This document shows, piece after piece, positions 22,316 to 29,725 of a stretch of 64,000 nucleotides of DNA. The DNA is taken from NCBI RefSeq assembly GCF_013283875.1, contig NZ_CP054139.1:248001-312000 (forward strand). Direction: 5' to 3'. Numbering within the stretch: the stretch's first letter is position 1; each line of letters opens with the position of its first letter. The DNA comes from Mucilaginibacter mali. GTDB lineage: Bacteria > Bacteroidota > Bacteroidia > Sphingobacteriales > Sphingobacteriaceae. The translations under genes were made by a program, and so were the position numbers. The notes beneath the pieces were generated by a model. It saw nothing but the letters and a program-made list of their open reading frames with translations, did no database searches and was not told the DNA's origin.

Positions 22316-24712
22316 TTAATTGTTATCAGGGTTAAAGGGATCGTTAAAAGCGTCTTTAGGTAGTTCGCTATCGGTGGCTTTCATGGCTATGAGTTTCGGG
22401 TAATCGAAAATTGCATCTTCCCCCTCGCATAGCGTACGCAATTCGGCATCGCTATAAAAATCGGTGATGAAAAAGCGGTATACGCGCCCTAACTTTTGTT
22501 CCAAATCGGGTAACAGGTTATTGCGACCGGCCGGATCAGTGGGGAAATAATAGCGCATTAGCTTTGCTTCCTGGTGAAACTTATCGAACATCTGCTTTTT
22601 TACATCGGCCTGGCGAAACTTGACGGCTGCGTTGCGGTTATTCAGCAGTTCTACCAGTTCGCCAATAGTATAATGCAGCGTGTGGTACTGGTATTTTACA
22701 AAGCTTTCCTGCAAAATGGTTTCCAGTTCGCTATACAGCCACCCGCGGCTTGCTTTCTTCACGCGTTGCCCGGCTTCGGTATCTATCAGGTCATTGGAAA
22801 ACCAGCTGCGGGTTCTTTTTGGGTGCAAGGCTTCGCGGGTTGACAGGTAGTAAAGAAAGTGCGGTAATTCGGCTTTCATTTTGTCTAACAGGTCGGGGTC
22901 TTCTTCGGTCAGCACCGGCACCTTGTTCACCCAAAAGCGTACTTCTTCGTCATCAATACCGGCGAAATTGTCCTCGTCGTTACTGGTTAAAATAAACTTG
23001 CCAAAAAAAGGTATTTCCTGCCTGCCTACGTGCATCATACGCAGGTTGATGGTATGTGCAGTGCTGTAGCTTTTCAGCTTTTCCAGCGTGGCCTTTTTTT
23101 CGATAAAGCCTTCATCTATCAGGATGGCCGCTTTGGGTACCCAGTCGCTATTAAACTGGTCTTTCAAATCTTCGCTGCTGATAAAGGCGGCGTTTTCTTG
23201 CAGCATTTCTTTCACCAGGAACAAAAAGGTTGATTTACCCGTACCACGTTTGCGGTTCACCAGCGCCGGGATGGGCAAACGTTGTGTGGGAATGCGGTAA
23301 AGGATATTGAGGTAATCGAGGGCCAGGTCGTAATTAGTATGCCCGCTGGATAGCACGGCTTCGCCAAAGGCATGTTTAAGGTAGGCTTTTATGGTAGGCC
23401 AGGCACCCTCTGAAAGCTGGTGGGTTAGCTTAAAATACATATTATAGCACGATCCTATTACCTGTTCGTAACCGTCATCGTTACAGGGGACGTTACAATA
23501 TTCATCGTACCGGGGGATCATCTGAAAAAAGCCGGGTACCCCGTTCTTTTCGTAATCGCGCGATAGTTCGCCCGATGTCCAGCCCTTTAGCTTGCGGCGC
23601 ATGATCTTTTTAGCGTCGGGTACGTAGATCACTTTCACATAATCGGTACCGATGCGCATAAAGCTATCCGCGTCCTGGTGGCGTACCAACTCAAGGCCGT
23701 TGGTTGGTTTGTTCTGATAGCGGCCTTTGTAGAAGGTAAATTGCCGGTCATCGATAATATGATCGTACCGGTTGTAAAATGATTGCGGTACGCGCTTATG
23801 AAAGTCAAGAAAGAATAAGGCTTTAATTTTATCGGGGCCTAATTCGCGTATCTTGTGGCCGACAAATAGCCTGCCTGGCTTTCGTGCCGCCAGTGTCAAC
23901 AGGTCGGTTACCAATTCGGGTAAGCGTTCCGGGGTTTGGTTTCGTATTGAAAAGATCAGATCATCCAGCCCCTTATTATCAGGCATATTGTCCTGACTTA
24001 GGTGCATAAAGTAAATATCCTTTACATGGTCTAAAGCCAACTCTTTAAAGCGGCGTACAGCGGTAAAGAAATCAAAAAGGCGCTTGCTTAAATCTTTGTT
24101 TGGCTCTAAATCCGCGTCCCATTCCAGGTGGTGCACATCGGCATCCATCAATAACACCAGGTGTTCTACCTGGCAGGTATTGAGTATAGCTACAATGTCT
24201 TCATGCAAGCGCTTATCGGCGCTGGCAAACATTTGTATACCGGCAATGCCTACCATATCAATATCCAGCGCGGCCCCGGCAAATGCTTTAAATTCGCCTT
24301 CTACCACATACAGGGTTTTGATCTTTTCTTTATCGGCAAACTTTTTAAGGATCAGCGGCGGGTGAAAGATGTGTACCCCGCTGCCTTTTTCGCTCAGGTA
24401 TTTAATAGCCCGACCAAAACCGTCGCGCTGTGTATGATCGGGGTGTATACGCAGGCGGGTAAATGGTTTTTCGGTATCGGTAATGTATTCCAGGCCGCCG
24501 TAAAGACAGGGGTAATTAATCACAATGTCGCCGCGCTCGGTTTCTGAAAAAATAGGTTGGGCGGCATATACGCCGGGGTATTCCAGGTTCTCGTAAGTGA
24601 TTACATGGTCGGCCGTATTGGTAATGCCCAGGTGGTGCATACGCTGTTTGAAATAGGTATCCAACTGCGTAGCGTCGATAGCTTCGGTTTTTTTATGCTG
24701 CTTTTTAGCCAT
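22316..24712 (-). CDS. TOPRIM primase / SF3 helicase replication protein
   Basis: The 798-residue protein has a TOPRIM-type region with VVEGEFKA (about 136-143) and LMDADVH (188-194). A C-terminal SF3/D5-like helicase follows: Walker A NRKRGTGKST (486-495), Walker B ILIDEG (530-535) and the SF3 motif C ILTSN (574-578). It resembles primase-helicases of Bacteroidota plasmids and phages (DUF5906 or VapE-like) and should start replication of the excised element. It overlaps the upstream small HTH gene by 8 bp. Probable cognate origins are the iteron array or the GCGAT clusters. Confidence 0.88.
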   Translation of the reverse strand: MAKKQHKKTEAIDATQLDTYFKQRMHHLGITNTADHVITYENLEYPGVYAAQPIFSETERGDIVINYPCLYGGLEYITDTEKPFTRLRIHPDHTQRDGFGRAIKYLSEKGSGVHIFHPPLILKKFADKEKIKTLYVVEGEFKAFAGAALDIDMVGIAGIQMFASADKRLHEDIVAILNTCQVEHLVLLMDADVHHLEWDADLEPNKDLSKRLFDFFTAVRRFKELALDHVKDIYFMHLSQDNMPDNKGLDDLIFSIRNQTPERLPELVTDLLTLAARKPGRLFVGHKIRELGPDKIKALFFLDFHKRVPQSFYNRYDHIIDDRQFTFYKGRYQNKPTNGLELVRHQDADSFMRIGTDYVKVIYVPDAKKIMRRKLKGWTSGELSRDYEKNGVPGFFQMIPRYDEYCNVPCNDDGYEQVIGSCYNMYFKLTHQLSEGAWPTIKAYLKHAFGEAVLSSGHTNYDLALDYLNILYRIPTQRLPIPALVNRKRGTGKSTFLFLVKEMLQENAAFISSEDLKDQFNSDWVPKAAILIDEGFIEKKATLEKLKSYSTAHTINLRMMHVGRQEIPFFGKFILTSNDEDNFAGIDDEEVRFWVNKVPVLTEEDPDLLDKMKAELPHFLYYLSTREALHPKRTRSWFSNDLIDTEAGQRVKKASRGWLYSELETILQESFVKYQYHTLHYTIGELVELLNNRNAAVKFRQADVKKQMFDKFHQEAKLMRYYFPTDPAGRNNLLPDLEQKLGRVYRFFITDFYSDAELRTLCEGEDAIFDYPKLIAMKATDSELPKDAFNDPFNPDNN

Positions 24713-24929
24713 TTATCAATTCGGTAGGTTGGCAGTTTAAAAATGATGCGGCTTTTAACAGGTGGTCGGCCGAAATACTGTGTTTCGATCCGGCGGGCAC
24801 CGCGTCCCAATTATCCAGGGTGCGGATATCGATATGCAGTTCGATGCAGAATTTATAGCGGTTGCTTTTGGGGTTTCCGGGCATAGCGGATATAAGCCGC
24901 CCGATGTTGTACTTTGGGTTTGCACACAT
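24705..24929 (-). CDS. small HTH-like protein
   Basis: The 74-residue helical protein includes CIELHIDIRTLDNWD and HSISADHLLKAASFLNCQPTELI, which has the pattern of an XRE-type helix-turn-helix C-terminal half. It overlaps the replication gene and may regulate it. Assignment is tentative. Confidence 0.6.
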   Translation of the reverse strand: MCANPKYNIGRLISAMPGNPKSNRYKFCIELHIDIRTLDNWDAVPAGSKHSISADHLLKAASFLNCQPTELING

Positions 24930-24981
24930 AGTTAGTTTTGGTTTTAATTAAGCGTATTGGTTTTATGCGATAGGCGAGGGG

Positions 24982-25278
24982 CTAATAATAGGCTTTTATG
25001 CGTCCGGCGTTGTCCTGTTCGCCTTTTACTACCTTGGGTTTATAAGAAAGTCGCCAAATGTTGTCAGGCAATTTGTCTTGACGTATATAGCCATTTGTGG
25101 CCCAACCCTTAACGGTATTGTACTTCAAAACAGATACAAAAAAGGTGTAGGATTTTAAGTCGCTTTCTTTGATAATCACATCGCAAATCCATGATTTACC
25201 CTTCATTTTTTTAATTAATTGCAGTATCTGTTCTTTATCAGATTGCGGCAATTCGTCATACTTTTTACAGGTTTCCAT
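24982..25278 (-). CDS. hypothetical protein
   Basis: The 98-residue basic soluble protein contains KSWICDVIIKESDLKSYTF and YKPKVVKGEQDNAGRIKAYY. It lies between two early genes. Family unknown. Confidence 0.62.
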   Translation of the reverse strand: METCKKYDELPQSDKEQILQLIKKMKGKSWICDVIIKESDLKSYTFFVSVLKYNTVKGWATNGYIRQDKLPDNIWRLSYKPKVVKGEQDNAGRIKAYY

Positions 25279-25307
25279 TTTCTCGGTTAGGTTAGTGGAT
25301 TAAAAGG

Positions 25308-25772
25308 TTAAGCGGGTTGCTGGTTATGCTCGAAAATTTCGTGTGCGGATGGGTGTCGGCTCATTCCTTCGCTTTCGGGGAACAGGCAGGCCTGCGGGTC
25401 GGTCTTTTTAAGAAGTGTAGGGATACAATAGGGTACCCGCGTATCGGGCATACGGATGGTGATCAGGCTAAAATCCTGTGTATCGTAATCGTATCGGCAA
25501 CCTGCATATACCTTTTTCATCATTTCGATGGCGGTCTGCCTGTCGTAACCGGTATCTATCTGCGCCATTGTTTCATTAAGCTGGTAGAGCTTAAAATGTA
25601 CGATGGTTCGGATAATGCCCTCGCCAATAACCTCGCCATCTAAACAGATATCGAAAATGCGACCAACGATAAATTTTTCATCATTCCTGGGGCGTATGGT
25701 GGTGTGCGCAATGCACATCAGCTTGTTATTCCAATTGTGGCTGTAGTTGATACGGGGTGTTTTGGTACTCAT
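25308..25772 (-). CDS. hypothetical early protein
   Basis: The 154-residue alpha/beta protein (MCIAHTTIRPRNDEKFIVGRIF, YDRQTAIEMMKKVYAGCRYD) has no membrane segment. It is in the early region of small genes. Not recognised. Confidence 0.65.
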   Translation of the reverse strand: MSTKTPRINYSHNWNNKLMCIAHTTIRPRNDEKFIVGRIFDICLDGEVIGEGIIRTIVHFKLYQLNETMAQIDTGYDRQTAIEMMKKVYAGCRYDYDTQDFSLITIRMPDTRVPYCIPTLLKKTDPQACLFPESEGMSRHPSAHEIFEHNQQPA

Positions 25773-25783
25773 AGCGGTTAGGG

Positions 25784-26032
25784 TTAAAAGATCATGTCGG
25801 AAAAAAGCAGGGACGTGCTGAATTGCGCGTTAAACACCTGGCTGCTTACGTGTATACCTTCGTTGCTTATGGCTTCGACAATGCAATACATTCGGCCTTC
25901 GAAGGCGATATAAGCCACTTCGAATACTTCGCGGTATTCAAAAGCCTTTACATGCTTTAGCGGGGCGGTGCTGAACTTGCAACCGGCTAAAAATCGGTCG
26001 CGGTTGTTTATGGTGGTAGTGGTTTCAGGCAT
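25784..26032 (-). CDS. TTTT-RDRFLAG family protein, copy 3
   Basis: The 82-residue protein begins MPETTTTINNRDRFLAG and is one of three tandem paralogues sharing the TTTTxxxRDRFLAGxKF start and a FSDM(I/N)F-like end. The middles have diverged strongly. Function unknown; the pattern of constant ends and variable middle suggests interaction with varying host partners (inference). Confidence 0.72.
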   Translation of the reverse strand: MPETTTTINNRDRFLAGCKFSTAPLKHVKAFEYREVFEVAYIAFEGRMYCIVEAISNEGIHVSSQVFNAQFSTSLLFSDMIF

Positions 26033-26035
26033 GGC

Positions 26036-26284
26036 TTAGATAAAGTTTAGGTCTGAAAAATTATAAGTACGATTGATCGATACATCGATAAAAAAGCCCC
26101 AAACACTGAATGTTTCATCGGTTATGTTACGGATGCTGCAATAGTAATTTCTATCGTTATCTGATATACATGCAGCATCCGGCGTGTATTGGTCATAATA
26201 AAGTGTTTCACTACTATTGATGCGAAATTTCTCACCGGCTAAAAAGCGGTCGCGGGTGGTTGGGGTGGTAGTGGTTTGGCTCAT
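26036..26284 (-). CDS. TTTT-RDRFLAG family protein, copy 2
   Basis: The 82-residue protein begins MSQTTTTPTTRDRFLAGEKF and ends YNFSDLNFI. It is the middle member of the tandem triplet, overlapping copy 1 by 4 bp and separated from copy 3 by 3 bp. No catalytic motif. Confidence 0.72.
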   Translation of the reverse strand: MSQTTTTPTTRDRFLAGEKFRINSSETLYYDQYTPDAACISDNDRNYYCSIRNITDETFSVWGFFIDVSINRTYNFSDLNFI

Positions 26285-26520
26285 AGATTGAAGTTCATTT
26301 CAGAATAAAAAACTGTTCCATGCTGCCCGTTTTCGTAATAATAGATCATCCTATCATCGTATGAGGTCAGCGCTGCCACTGGGATGCCATCCCGGTGTAT
26401 TAGCTTAATGGGTTCGGTTAGCTGTAATTTGTAATAGTGCCAACCCAATCCTTTGATAAGGAACTTTTCTCCCGCTAAAAAGCGGTCGCGATTGGTCGGG
26501 GTGGTAGTGGTTTCGTTCAT
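26281..26520 (-). CDS. TTTT-RDRFLAG family protein, copy 1
   Basis: The 79-residue protein begins MNETTTTPTNRDRFLAGEKF and ends FYSEMNFNL. It is the first of three tandem paralogues and overlaps the small membrane gene upstream by 4 bp. Confidence 0.72.
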   Translation of the reverse strand: MNETTTTPTNRDRFLAGEKFLIKGLGWHYYKLQLTEPIKLIHRDGIPVAALTSYDDRMIYYYENGQHGTVFYSEMNFNL

Positions 26521-26702
26521 CGTTCAAGTTCTTTAGGGATAGCGGCGGTTAATATTTCGTATACCATTTTGATAAGCACCCCATACACCGCCAAAAAGCA
26601 CACTACTACAGTAAAGTGCCCGTATCCGGTAAACAGATCGGCCAGGGCTTCGCTAAAGGCGGCCAGTATGGCAAACATGACGGCTATGATAAAGTACTTC
26701 AT
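26517..26702 (-). CDS. small two-span membrane protein
   Basis: The 61-residue protein has hydrophobic segments at about 3-20 and 28-52. It is coupled by 4-bp overlaps to both neighbours. Function unknown. Confidence 0.62.
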   Translation of the reverse strand: MKYFIIAVMFAILAAFSEALADLFTGYGHFTVVVCFLAVYGVLIKMVYEILTAAIPKELER

Positions 26703-26923
26703 GCTGTTACCGCCTTTCCCATGTATTCGCTTTCGGGATAGAAAAATTTCCAGGTACGGAAAGCCAGGATCAGGGTTACCATGTAGGTATCGGTCAGCTT
26801 CGCAATCTCAATTTTGATGCTGCCGCCATCTTCGTAGTAGGTGCCTGGCTGGTAGCCGCCGATGGTAATCAGGAGATCAGCGCGTAACTGTTCGCGCGAG
26901 TAATCGGGAGGTAGGGTTATCAT
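26699..26923 (-). CDS. hypothetical early protein
   Basis: The 74-residue protein (YSREQLRADLLITIGGYQPGTYY) has a beta-rich C terminus. It overlaps both neighbours by 4 bp in a coupled early operon. Confidence 0.6.
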   Translation of the reverse strand: MITLPPDYSREQLRADLLITIGGYQPGTYYEDGGSIKIEIAKLTDTYMVTLILAFRTWKFFYPESEYMGKAVTA

Positions 26924-27105
26924 TGGTTTGGTTGTTTAACAGGTTCATCGAAATAGTAGGTTTCCAGTTCGTTTAAAATAGCCCGGTAATCTTCGCGCAG
27001 CTTTGCCACCGCTACGGGGTCGATGGTATCCGGGATCAGCTTTTCCAACTCATATTTTTTGGCTAAGAGTTCGTTGCGGCGGGCGGTGGTAGGGGTGGCT
27101 TTCAT
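26920..27105 (-). CDS. small helical protein
   Basis: The 61-residue protein is strongly helical and charged (ARRNELLAKKYELEKLI, VAKLREDYRAILNELETYY), likely a coiled coil. Function unknown. Confidence 0.6.
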   Translation of the reverse strand: MKATPTTARRNELLAKKYELEKLIPDTIDPVAVAKLREDYRAILNELETYYFDEPVKQPNQ

Positions 27106-27108
27106 GGC

Positions 27109-27348
27109 TTATCCTTTTGCAAGGCCAAAAGCGGCCGGTGAAAGGTCGGGTTCGTTATCTTCGGTCGCCATCCTGGTTATGTAATTTGGGTCGGTCTGAA
27201 TTAAAAAAGTCATCATTGAACTGGCTTTAAATTTCGATTTCGGATCGGCCGCATTAAAGCGCAGGGTTACCTCATGGTATTCGACGCCTGTGCCTTTTTC
27301 GATAATTTTGTTTTCAGTAACCTCTGTTTTAAATTTTTCCTTTTTCAT
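27109..27348 (-). CDS. hypothetical early protein
   Basis: The 79-residue protein has a Lys/Glu-rich N terminus and the segment RFNAADPKSKFKASSMMTF. It lies second in the early operon after the predicted Cro-like gene and the IAAIQK-family gene. Confidence 0.6.
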   Translation of the reverse strand: MKKEKFKTEVTENKIIEKGTGVEYHEVTLRFNAADPKSKFKASSMMTFLIQTDPNYITRMATEDNEPDLSPAAFGLAKG

Positions 27349-27357
27349 GATTTTATG

Positions 27358-27549
27358 TTATGGGTTAAAGTTGAATTTTGGAAACCATCCGGGATTTCGT
27401 TTTTGTATAGCCGCTATGCGACCTGCGTAGTCGCGGCAGGCTTTTTTATACTGCTTAACAGCCATCTTAAGGGCAAATTGCTGTTGCCGGGTTAACTGCT
27501 CTTTAGTTGGCGGCCCGGTATTATTGAGCCGGGAATATGCTATATGCAT
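27358..27549 (-). CDS. IAAIQK-PGW family small protein
   Basis: The 63-residue protein begins MHIAYSRL and ends with a Y-x-x-AC...IAAIQKRNPGWFPKF motif. A 59-residue protein at 53701-53880, next to an S24 repressor outside this element, has the same start and end motifs (MYIAYSAL, AAC...IAAIQKYLPGWQPSF). The family therefore recurs beside phage-type control genes. Function unknown. Confidence 0.68.
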   Translation of the reverse strand: MHIAYSRLNNTGPPTKEQLTRQQQFALKMAVKQYKKACRDYAGRIAAIQKRNPGWFPKFNFNP

Positions 27550-27555
27550 AATCCA

Positions 27556-27828
27556 CTACGCCGCCGTTTCCTGCTTTATCAGTTCATCCAGTGTAGGGGT
27601 GGTTACCTGATAATTGCGCAGGCTGCCGGGTTCGATGCCGAAAAATTTTTCCAACAGAGCTACCTTTTCAGCCGGTATATCGCCGGTATCCCCTATTTCG
27701 AGGTTGCAGTATATGCGGAAGGTGTTGTATTGAACATTCAGCAGACCCGGCAAAGCGGCGATTGCTTTTTTTCGCTTGACCATGGGCAGGAGGTCTAACT
27801 GTTCATCTATTGCGTACTTTTTTGACAT
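27556..27828 (-). CDS. Cro-like or HTH regulator candidate, first early gene
   Basis: The 90-residue helical protein (KRKKAIAALPGLLNVQYNTFRIY, AEKVALLEKFFGIEPGSLRNY) has an XRE-like spacing of helices. It is divergent from the repressor gene at 28106, the classical cI/cro arrangement. Function inferred from position. Confidence 0.62.
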   Translation of the reverse strand: MSKKYAIDEQLDLLPMVKRKKAIAALPGLLNVQYNTFRIYCNLEIGDTGDIPAEKVALLEKFFGIEPGSLRNYQVTTPTLDELIKQETAA

Positions 27829-28105
27829 TACTAAATATTTGTGTGGTGTGACTAAACTTTTTTATGCTTTTACGCTCAAACTGCCAAAATTTTCAACCTA
27901 TGATAAAACACTTAACTCCAACCTTAAAGAGGGTGCTTTGCGCTGTCCCTTTATCTCCACTTTTTTGCAGTCCGTTCACGATTTTTTGTATATGTTTAAC
28001 GAATTATCGTGATGCAATTCTAAATAATCGAATTGTTAATTCAAAATAATTGAATTCAAAAAATCAAATAAATAGAATTATAATTTATAATTATCTGATT
28101 TTCAG
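27829..28105. promoter_or_regulatory. divergent lysis-lysogeny switch region
   Basis: This 277-bp AT-rich gap lies between the Cro-like and repressor genes. Inverted repeats sit at 28015-28035 (CAATTC...GAATTG, 9-bp spacer) and 28038-28056 (AATTCAA-AATAA-TTGAATT), close to the repressor start. They are candidate operators for the repressor. A further AT-rich palindromic stretch lies at 28070-28095. Confidence 0.55.
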
Positions 28106-28480
28106 ATGAAAAAAATTGACCTAAAAAATCTAATTGATGAAGAGTTAGCCCGTCAGGGTAAAACTTTTAAGTGGCTGGTGAATGAATTGGATATGTCTTT
28201 TGACGGATTAAAGGCCGGGCTGGCTGGTGAAAGCATAAAATTGCGAGACTTAAAAAAACTGATTAGCGTCCTAAATATGCCAATACATGCCTTTTTTGAG
28301 GAAGGTTCGACCTTTCAATCAATTGTAGGGGACAGAAATAACCAGGCTAATCATTCGGTGCTCAATGAGCCTGTGGTAAAGTATCAGGTTGAAAATTTGC
28401 AGCAAAAAGTAGAGATGCTGGAAAAACAAGTTAAAGACAAAGAAGAAATTATACAACTGCTGCGAATGCAAAAACAATAA
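28106..28480 (+). CDS. prophage repressor, HTH plus coiled coil
   Basis: The 124-residue protein has an N-terminal XRE-like HTH (EELARQGKTFKWLVNELDMS...LRDLKKLISVLNM) at about 8-60. A linker leads to a C-terminal coiled coil (YQVENLQQKVEMLEKQVKDKEEIIQLL) for oligomerisation. It has no S24 peptidase domain, so induction would not be by self-cleavage. It is the first rightward gene at the right end, as expected for a lysogeny gene. Confidence 0.75.
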   Translation: MKKIDLKNLIDEELARQGKTFKWLVNELDMSFDGLKAGLAGESIKLRDLKKLISVLNMPIHAFFEEGSTFQSIVGDRNNQANHSVLNEPVVKYQVENLQQKVEMLEKQVKDKEEIIQLLRMQKQ

Positions 28481-28510
28481 TTAACTATTGCTTACTTAAA
28501 CCTTAATTTC

Positions 28511-28906
28511 ATGATTAAAAAAACTTACTTATTACTATGGCTATTGCCATTGGTCGGCTGCGTTAAAACGACTAATAACAACGGCACGACTACTTCTGAC
28601 ACGGTTATTGAATACAGCTTTACGCCTACAACGACCGATCTTAATTACAGTGTGATTTACACTAATGAGAGCGGCGCACCAGTATCATTAACCGTACAGG
28701 CGGGACAGCCTTTTAATAAAACCGTTAGTTCAAGCGCTGCCAAAGGGCTTAAAACCGTAGAATTTTGGATACAGTACGGCGATGCTATAAAATCGCTAAC
28801 TGGAAGGGTTAGCTACAAAAGAAGTCCATCGATGAATACATCTGAAACTATCACATTAACGCCATCCCAACCCAGTTATACGTTCAGAGACCCTGTTTTT
28901 AAATAA
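28511..28906 (+). CDS. small lipoprotein (lysogenic conversion candidate)
   Basis: The 131-residue protein has a lipoprotein signal with lipobox LVGC (Cys17), a Thr/Asn-rich linker and a single beta-sandwich-like domain. It is expressed from the repressor-side rightward unit, so it is probably made in the lysogen. Superinfection exclusion or surface change is plausible but unproven. Confidence 0.68.
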   Translation: MIKKTYLLLWLLPLVGCVKTTNNNGTTTSDTVIEYSFTPTTTDLNYSVIYTNESGAPVSLTVQAGQPFNKTVSSSAAKGLKTVEFWIQYGDAIKSLTGRVSYKRSPSMNTSETITLTPSQPSYTFRDPVFK

Positions 28907-28914
28907 TACGAGCC

Positions 28915-29373
28915 ATGGCAGACAAATTACCCATTGAAGAATTTGAAAAGGAGATTGCCACGGCCGGTAATGACCTTTACCTCACAAACTACCGGCTGCG
29001 CTACTACAGGCATGGTGTGTATTATTCGATAAGGCTTTCGGAAATTAGCTATGTAGAGTATGAGCGCCGCCACATACCGCGCATTTTAACCGTTACCCTG
29101 TACATAGCCGCATTTGCAATCGCTGTTAACCTGTTACAGTACTATACACAAGCCCAGCCTATCAACCTGGCTATACCCATTGCTGTAGTTATAATCGGGT
29201 ACCTGATCTATCAGTTTTGGACGGTGAAGACAATTAAGTTTTCATCCAGCGGTGGCGGGATCACTGTTAATGCCAATAGCTTAACCGACCCGCAAATTGA
29301 CCGTTTTATTGAGCTTACCGAGAATGCGATATTTGAGTATACCACCCGTAAACCGATATACAGGATACAATAA
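28915..29373 (+). CDS. membrane protein with PH-like domain (QacE/YdbS type fold)
   Basis: The 152-residue protein is cytoplasmic-helical at the N terminus (LYLTNYRLRYYRHGVYYSIRLSEISYVEY), resembling PH-like domains. Two transmembrane segments (about 62-80, 88-106) and a soluble tail follow. It is the last rightward gene before attR. With the lipoprotein it forms the likely lysogen-expressed pair; role unknown. Confidence 0.66.
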   Translation: MADKLPIEEFEKEIATAGNDLYLTNYRLRYYRHGVYYSIRLSEISYVEYERRHIPRILTVTLYIAAFAIAVNLLQYYTQAQPINLAIPIAVVIIGYLIYQFWTVKTIKFSSSGGGITVNANSLTDPQIDRFIELTENAIFEYTTRKPIYRIQ

Positions 29374-29387
29374 AAAAACCGCTAATT

Positions 29388-29407
29388 ACGGTGTAAAAAG
29401 CGGTGTA
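29388..29407 (+). repeat. right arm-type repeat
   Basis: ACGGTGTAAAAAGCGGTGTA is 18/20 identical to 1520-1539, in the same orientation. It sits 73 bp inside attR. Confidence 0.6.
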
Positions 29408-29480
29408 AAATAATATAGAAAATGGCAAAAAATATTAGTTTTGCAGCCGATAAGACGGTAGGAGTGAACGCAGGGGACAA

Positions 29481-29501
29481 TTCGAGTCTCTCTTCGGGCA
29501 C
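29481..29501 (+). other. attR core
   Basis: This is an exact 21-bp copy of 1443-1463. The tRNA upstream part is absent here, so this is the junction distal to the tRNA gene. Confidence 0.93.
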
Positions 29502-29505
29502 ATCC

Positions 29506-29540
29506 AAAACCCTCAAATCAGCAGATTTTGAGGGTTTTTT
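29506..29540 (+). terminator. original terminator of tRNA-Leu(CAG), now displaced
   Basis: AAAACCCTCAAA and TTTGAGGGTTTT form a stem around TCAGCAGAT, followed by T residues. It follows attR by 5 bp and is the host terminator that ended tRNA-Leu(CAG) before integration. Confidence 0.85.
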
Positions 29541-29583
29541 AATGAATAATAAAAAATCAGTTTAAACTGACAGGTATAGACAA

Positions 29584-29667
29584 GCCCGGGTGGCGAAATT
29601 GGTAGACGCACCATCTTGAGGGGGTGGCATTCGTAAGGATGTACGAGTTCGAATCTCGTTCCGGGCA
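29584..29667 (+). tRNA. tRNA-Leu (anticodon GAG)
   Basis: This is an 84-nt class II tRNA. Acceptor GCCCGGG pairs with TTCCGGGC, anticodon stem CCATC pairs with GGTGG, the loop is TTGAGGG (anticodon GAG), and the T loop is TTCGAAT. Without the element it would lie about 80 bp after tRNA-Leu(CAG), a two-tRNA leucine cluster. Confidence 0.93.
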
Positions 29668-29684
29668 CTTCAGAAATCAAATTA

Positions 29685-29706
29685 AAAAGTTCCTTACGGA
29701 ACTTTT
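29685..29706. terminator. bidirectional terminator between tRNA-Leu(GAG) and the tailed-phage cluster
   Basis: AAAAGTTCC and GGAACTTTT form a perfect 9-bp stem with a TTAC loop. A/T runs on both sides serve the tRNA rightwards and the long phage operon leftwards. Confidence 0.75.
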
Positions 29707-29725
29707 GATGTTTTAGGGCAAACGT

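Larger units (their letters stand above)
1443..29501. mobile_element. integrated 28-kb element: prophage of a probable tailless membrane-containing virus
   Basis: Exact 21-bp direct repeats bound the element, an integrase is at one end, and a repressor plus conversion genes are at the other. The leftward genes encode replication (TOPRIM-SF3 helicase), DNA modification, a small Zot/A32-like packaging ATPase, a capsid candidate, about ten single-span membrane proteins, two GH73 muralytic enzymes, spike and fibre proteins and a lysis cassette. No terminase, portal, tail tube, sheath or tape-measure gene is seen. This set fits internal-membrane icosahedral viruses (PRD1/PM2-like) rather than tailed phages. 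The virus assignment is inference, since no capsid homology search was possible. Confidence 0.8.
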
